Shown: in pieces, positions 58,864-64,000 of the stretch
Position numbering within the stretch: position 1 is the stretch's first letter
How the letters are laid out: the number at the start of each line of letters is the position of its first letter
Assembly: GCA_013180625.2 (NCBI GenBank)
Contig: SNVD02002538.1
Location: 434,001 to 498,000 of the forward strand
DNA length: 64,000 bases
Direction: 5' to 3'
Origin: Boswellia sacra
Taxonomy: Eukaryota; Streptophyta; Magnoliopsida; Sapindales; Burseraceae
Program-made: the position numbers and the translations under genes
Notes under the pieces: model-generated
What the model was told of the DNA's origin: nothing
Seen by the model: only the letters and a program-made list of their open reading frames with translations
The model's database searches: none

Positions 58864-61800
58864 TTATATTAAATTAAATGATGTACGCCAATTGTAACTT
58901 TGTTCATTGTTTGTTGAACTCGTAGCATTAGAGCTCCATGTACTTATATTTTCTTATGTTTTCAGGTGACAGAGGAGTTACTTTGGGAGTTGTTTGTTCA
59001 AGCTGGCCCTGTTGGTATGTTCCACTCTTCCCTTTATCCTAAAAATGCGTCGTCGTTTTAGAGGCCAATCCTATCGTTTAACTTGCTCTTGATTTTCTTT
59101 TTCACTTGCTCTATGTTTCAAGTTATTTTGCTGCTTCACATGGATAATAGAAGTTAACTTCACTGAATCTTACTCAACATGAATCAAACGAGTTTTTTCA
59201 GTTTATTTTGTGATATTCGGTCAATTGACTGGTGTTGTAATTGCAAAATTATAAGTTTGCTCTCTGTTCTACTTTGTCAGTTAATGTTTATGTTCCAAAA
59301 GATAGAGTGACAAACCTTCATCAAGGATATGGATTTGTAGAGTTCCGAAGCGAAGAAGACGCCGACTATGTAAGTGTTATTTTAATGGGCTGCTGCAGCT
59401 TTACTTTATATAATTGTTTCATTGATTATTTTATCACTAGCTTCGAACTTCTAAGTTAAGTTTACTCAATTCTGTAAGTATTTTTTCCCCTTCTTTTCCA
59501 CCTCTTTAAATATGAAGGATTTTGTTTTTTTTTTTTAACGTTCTAATTGTCCAGGCAATTAAGGTGCTCAATATGATTAAGCTCTACGGGAAGCCAATAC
59601 GTGTAAATAAGGTACTAATTTCTTTTTCCAAGTTATTACCTGTCATGTTTCGTATGCTAGATCTTGACTGGGAAATTGTGATGTTTTGAATTTAAATCTG
59701 TTCTACATTTGTCTCTCGAAGGTCCTATACATGTTACATGTAATTTACATGATTTCTCTAGATTATTGTGGTCTTTAATTTCTATGTGCATTCTTTTAGG
59801 CATCCCAAGATAAAAAGAGCTTAGATGTGGGGGCGAACCTATTTATTGGAAACCTTGATCCTGTAAGTCACTTTATTTCTAACAAAAGCACAAGTTTTAT
59901 CTAAAACACTTGTTTAATGTTTTTATCTCTTTTGCTGATATGGGATGTGTTTTTCAGGATGTTGATGAGAAACTATTGTATGATACTTTCAGTGCGTTTG
60001 GAGTTATTGTTACAAATCCCAAGGTAATGCCGGTGACTTTTCTTTATAACTGCAGCATTTCGTGCAAAACATCTGTTTTCTTCTTTTGTTGTATAATGGT
60101 CAAATAAGAACCTCTTGAAGCTAAATTTTATGGAATTTTAATTTTGGAAAATTTTGGAGCTAGTCAAGCACTGTGTTTTGAATGGTCTAGTTTTGGATTG
60201 CTGGTGATTGATGTGATCTACTGGAGGTTGGAAAGGCTTATATGCTTTGGCACTTTGTTCTAGGAAAAGTAAATGGAATTTGCATCGGGTTGGGTCTTGA
60301 CCTTAACCTGTATGCCAAAAAAAAATTTCCCTCAACATCTAGGACTAATTTTCTTGTTCTGTCTCCAGTCAAATGTTGCATTAGTGACCTTGTTCAATTA
60401 TGTGTTTATTTATTTTATTTTGTTTTTCCACTGATTGGAAAAGGTGATATTTTTCTGCTGTTGGACTCTTATGTTACTTATCTCTTTTCTCAGATAATGA
60501 GAGACCCTGATACAGGAAATTCCCGTGGTTTTGGTTTTATTAGCTATGATTCTTTTGAGGCATCTGATGCAGCTATTGAGGTATGTCCCTCAAGTATACT
60601 ACTGTAACCAATCAGTATGTTTCCAGATGAACATCAAAAATTCTAATTTTAAGATCTCGATTAAATGTTAGTTGTGTGTTTCAGAGCTATAACTGTTCTA
60701 ATTTAATGGAAGCTTTGGTATTAAGGTCGCTCAGGATATAGCATAGTATAACTACTACCACGATCACTACTTTGTTTATTATTGTCTGTAGTCCCAGCTT
60801 TTGGGAGATTGTTGATTTTCCATTCAGTATGATTTTGGTAGTATTGTTAAATCATTTCAAATGCTTGATACCATTTTTTGGAAAACTAATGTGCACTTTG
60901 ACTCAGTTTAACTTTCTTCTATAATCTTCAAATATGAAGTTGATTCTAGTTAATTTCTTCTATTGTCAGGCAATGAATGGCCAATACCTTTGTAATCGTC
61001 AAATTACTGTCTCATATGCATATAAGAAAGACACGAAGGGAGAGCGCCATGGTACCCCAGCAGGTGAGGCTTCTTGCTCTTTCTGCTTCTACTTTTATGG
61101 TGCTTTTTCAGTTTTGTGTTAGCTACTTGATATGGCATCGTTAGCTTTGAATTTCTATCACCATGATGGTATGTAATTACTACAATGAAGTGGAAAAATG
61201 CTAGTCATCATACATAGATGTTCGAGGGGGTTGGATTACGCAAATGCTTGCAGACAGAAGAGATTCTAACTTATTCATCTTTTTTCTAACAAAATGAATT
61301 TTTTATTTTGATGCAGAAAGAATCTTGGCAGCAAATAATCCAGGTTCCCAGAAGAGTAGGCCCCACACCTTGTTTGCCAGTGGACCTCCAACACTTCAGA
61401 ACGTTAGTCAGGCCAATGGTGCTGTTGGTGGACCAGTGCCTCCTCGGCCCTTCGCAAATGGTGCTGCTCCAGGTCCAATTCCAGCAGTTCGCCCACCACC
61501 GCCACCCCCTCAGGGTGCACCCTTCGCGCCCATGCATGTAGCTGGACAAGCACCTTGGCAGGGTCAGCCACACCAATTAGGTCAAGTAGTCCCACAGCCG
61601 GTTATGCCTCCACCACCAATGCAGTACAGGCCACCGCCGCCAAACATGCCACCACCACCAAATATGCCGCCACCACCAAACATGCAGCCACCACCTCAGG
61701 CAGGTTCAGTGCTTCCAAGACCTCCTCCGCAACCAATGGGAATGGGTGCCCCACCACCTCTCTGGCGACCACCACCTCCGCCACAGCAACAGATGGGAAG

Positions 61801-61870
61801 ACACCCCATGCAACATATGTCAATGCCACCACCGCCTCCACTCAATGTCCCTCCACCACCTCCAAGTTGA
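58731..61870 (+). CDS. SF3B4: Splicing factor 3B subunit 4 (SF3B4 / SF3b49)
   Basis: Nine exons, all in frame: 58731-58835, 58966-59014, 59281-59369, 59555-59611, 59800-59862, 59958-60023, 60494-60580, 60970-61063 and 61317-61870, giving 387 residues. RRM1 covers about 26-100 ([16 protein letters not shown]) and RRM2 about 113-190 ([16 protein letters not shown]). A Pro/Gly/Met/Gln-rich tail from about 215 has repeated [12 protein letters not shown] units. SF3B4 is part of the U2 snRNP SF3b complex, contacts pre-mRNA upstream of the branch point and binds SF3B2. The Arabidopsis orthologue At2g18510 is essential for embryo development. The start codon gives the conserved [20 protein letters not shown]. 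The intron 1 donor CAG|GTCTCT is weak and merges with a CT run. Confidence 0.95.
58837..58862 (+). repeat. CT microsatellite at the SF3B4 intron 1 donor
   Basis: (TC)13 begins right after the GT of the donor, so bases +3 to +6 of the splice site are part of the repeat. Confidence 0.85.
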
Positions 61871-64000
61871 AGATCCGAGTCATCTTACAATCTATTTGTA
61901 ACTCATGTTTTGACTGTATTTTGTTGATTGCTTTTTGTAGAACTTTTTTGTTTGTTTCTTTTAGAATGAATACAGGTGGTTATATGGACCGATTGTTGTG
62001 ATCATTATAGACTTCCAAATTACCAATCACTAGGCTTATTCCTTAGAGACTGCGTAATTTATCGTGGCAACAGCCCAAGTTGTAGGTCATGCTTTGTTTG
62101 CTTGAATGTTCATGGACACGGTATATCTTATAGATTAATTAATCTGTGAGATCATTCAAGCATGGCTCAAATTTTTGTAAAAACGTGGAACTCTGGTCAC
62201 AGTTCAAAAACTCTCTTTATGCTGCGTTAATGACAACAAAATATCCATGCTTCGGTCAAGTTAAAAAAGATGCTTGCCGTTTGGGCTCCAAAATTGACCA
62301 ATTTTTCACCGAATTGTGATATGTGAATTCTTGCGGGCCATTTAACAATGCGAAACTGGGAATGGTCAAGTCATGTGCTGTTAGTTCGAGAGTTGGGTAA
62401 CTTAATCTGTCAGGCCCTCCATGGATTCACTCCACCTGGTGTGTTCTTGGTCAACTTAGAGGCGCAGTGGAGATGGATAGCATAATACGACTACTTTGTT
62501 CGTTCCTCTTTTGTATTCTTTCAGTGATTGGGACTCGAATTTCTTGATCAAATAATGGTGGGGTTTTGTTACATTGCCACTTGGCATGTTTTCCCTTTAA
62601 TCTTGTACTTAATCTGGTGTCTAATTGAATCTCCCCACCTCCGTACTCAAAACGGGTTGGAATCACATGGCACTACCACTGTCCTCTGCGAAAAGTTTGC
62701 CTTGCGCGCAAGTAGGCCTTTCATTGTTTGCTAATTACATATTTTTAGGCTGTGCGGGTATAAAATGTTGGGTATGTTTGGCTGATTCTTCTCCCACGGA
62801 AAGTTCTAAACTAGCTAGCTCCATAATACGCTTACTCCCTGGTTTTGTTGATAAAGCACTATTACATCAAAATTGAGCACCAAAAGTAATTTTGGACCGC
62901 AGTGGCCAGTGCACTGCCCATCTTGAAACCCTAACAGAGCAGCTCGAATAGCTTTGAACTGTGTGATGAAGTATACAGATATCTAAACAGTGCTCTCCAG
63001 AGACATATTATAAAGTTCCTTTACTTACTCATTTTTCCGAGGCTTAGCTTCAATCATATTGAACCATGTACACGAAGTAACCATTCCATAACACCAGAAG
63101 TTGGAGTGCAATTAATATCTGAATAAAGGAGAGGCTTAAATCAAATGTGGTAGGACTGCATTTAACATTAGTGATTAAAGAAAGGCTCAAAACAAGAGAG
63201 GCAAGATGTTTGGAGGAGGAAGGACAATAACTAATCTCTCTCACAGACGTTTTAACCTTTCTATATGATAATGACTGATAAACATCAGAATTCGGTCGTC
63301 CACAACCTAGAGGTTTCACATGCAGCTTACTTCCATACTTGATAACATTTATTCAATAAGCGTTTAGTAAACATACTTATGGTGATCAGCACTTAATTAG
63401 ACATCAATGGATTTTTTATAAAAAATGGCAACGCATATTTTCTGAGCCTTGTACTCAACCCGCCACAAACTCCTTACATATTAGGCTATGTATCACTTCT
63501 TATACAGCTTGAAGTCATTACACGAAGTATGCTGCTGTAATCAAAACCCTTTTCATACTTTTTGTTGGTTATATGTATCCATTGAAACTGAAATATGTGA
63601 AGCTAGGTAGCTCCCTGCTCTTGCCTTTGTCCTCTGTACCACATAAAAGCAAAATCTAGTTGGGTTTGCCAAACCCCATTCATCCTTACCACTCATCAGA
63701 AGTACTAAAACGTGTACCAAAATGAAAGGTCTAGTACTTGTATTGAGTCGATCTTTGTTGTAAGCGTGTGTACATGTTCCTCTATACGTATAATATATGA
63801 ATTAATAACGTATGTATCCACATACTGCATCAGTGGTATCAAGATTGAATGGTGACAAGATGGCCACTAAAGTTTATATCTCATTTGTCTTGAATTAGTT
63901 AACATAGTCCAAGAAAAATGTGAATGGTGTGTAATAAACAGATACCTAACAAATATGGTATGAAATTTGGGGCATGTAAAAGCAGTATGTCCATAAGATG
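61871..64000. other. SF3B4 3' UTR and intergenic DNA to the window end
   Basis: Probable 3' UTR follows the SF3B4 stop for some hundred bases. The rest has mixed composition with no frame resembling a known protein on either strand and no paired transposon ends. A telo-box-like AAACCCTAA at 62927-62935 might belong to an unseen promoter. A gene could begin beyond the window. Confidence 0.4.

Noticed and set aside
61286..61841. Several frames overlapping the SF3B4 last exon
   Set aside because: Shadows of the Pro-rich coding repeat.
62451..63319. Short frames near the right end
   Set aside because: No recognisable domain, splice partners or codon pattern.
1..64000. CRISPR arrays, bacterial operons, complete tRNA or rRNA genes
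   Set aside because: None seen; the DNA is plant nuclear. B-box-like words belong to SINE remnants.

Overview
This window is plant nuclear DNA from a core eudicot. The evidence is many-exon genes with GT-AG introns, long AT-rich intergenic DNA, Copia, hAT, Mutator and Harbinger type transposon remnants, and plant-specific families: a vicilin-like cupin, an INDETERMINATE-DOMAIN zinc-finger factor, a laccase and a PPR protein. The proteins look most like those of a woody rosid such as Citrus. That species guess is an impression from memory and could not be tested here.

Layout. 1-341 is the 3' part of a hAT-like repeat. 1093-3609 (+) is a five-exon vicilin-like gene with a seed-type promoter and a very long Glu/Arg tail. 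3965-8222 is a scrambled Copia element made of pieces in both orientations. 8980-12205 (-) is a PP2C-type phosphatase. 12901-13412 is a short hAT-like element with a perfect target-site duplication. 14263-16839 (-) is a broken laccase gene. 20612-22889 (-) is an IDD transcription factor. 22890-34721 is a gene-poor, AT-rich stretch with several DNA transposon remnants. 34722-44984 (+) is the RNA polymerase III subunit RPC5 in 13 exons. Its introns carry a 165-bp hAT-like element and a 1.8-kb Mutator-like element, both with perfect target-site duplications. 45535-47827 is a block of transposons. 49052-54005 (+) is the U2AF large subunit in 13 exons. 54869-56100 is a long-TIR element. 56339-57571 (+) is an intronless PPR gene. 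58731-61870 (+) is SF3B4 in 9 exons. From 61871 to the end no gene was recognised.

How the genes relate. U2AF large subunit and SF3B4 both act in 3' splice-site and branch-point recognition and lie about 5 kb apart, with one PPR gene between them. From memory of Arabidopsis gene numbers, vicilin, U2AF65, PPR and SF3B4 relatives sit together at At4g36680-At4g36700 and At2g18510-At2g18540, while PP2C and IDD1 are neighbours at At5g66720-At5g66730. The window therefore appears to mix pieces of two ancestral gene blocks.

All gene models were built by hand from splice sites and reading frame. For the six intact multi-exon genes (vicilin, PP2C, IDD, RPC5, U2AF65, SF3B4) every junction keeps frame. 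I found no new multi-gene system. The best leads are the laccase pseudogene, the inverted Copia composite and the transposon-expanded RPC5 introns.
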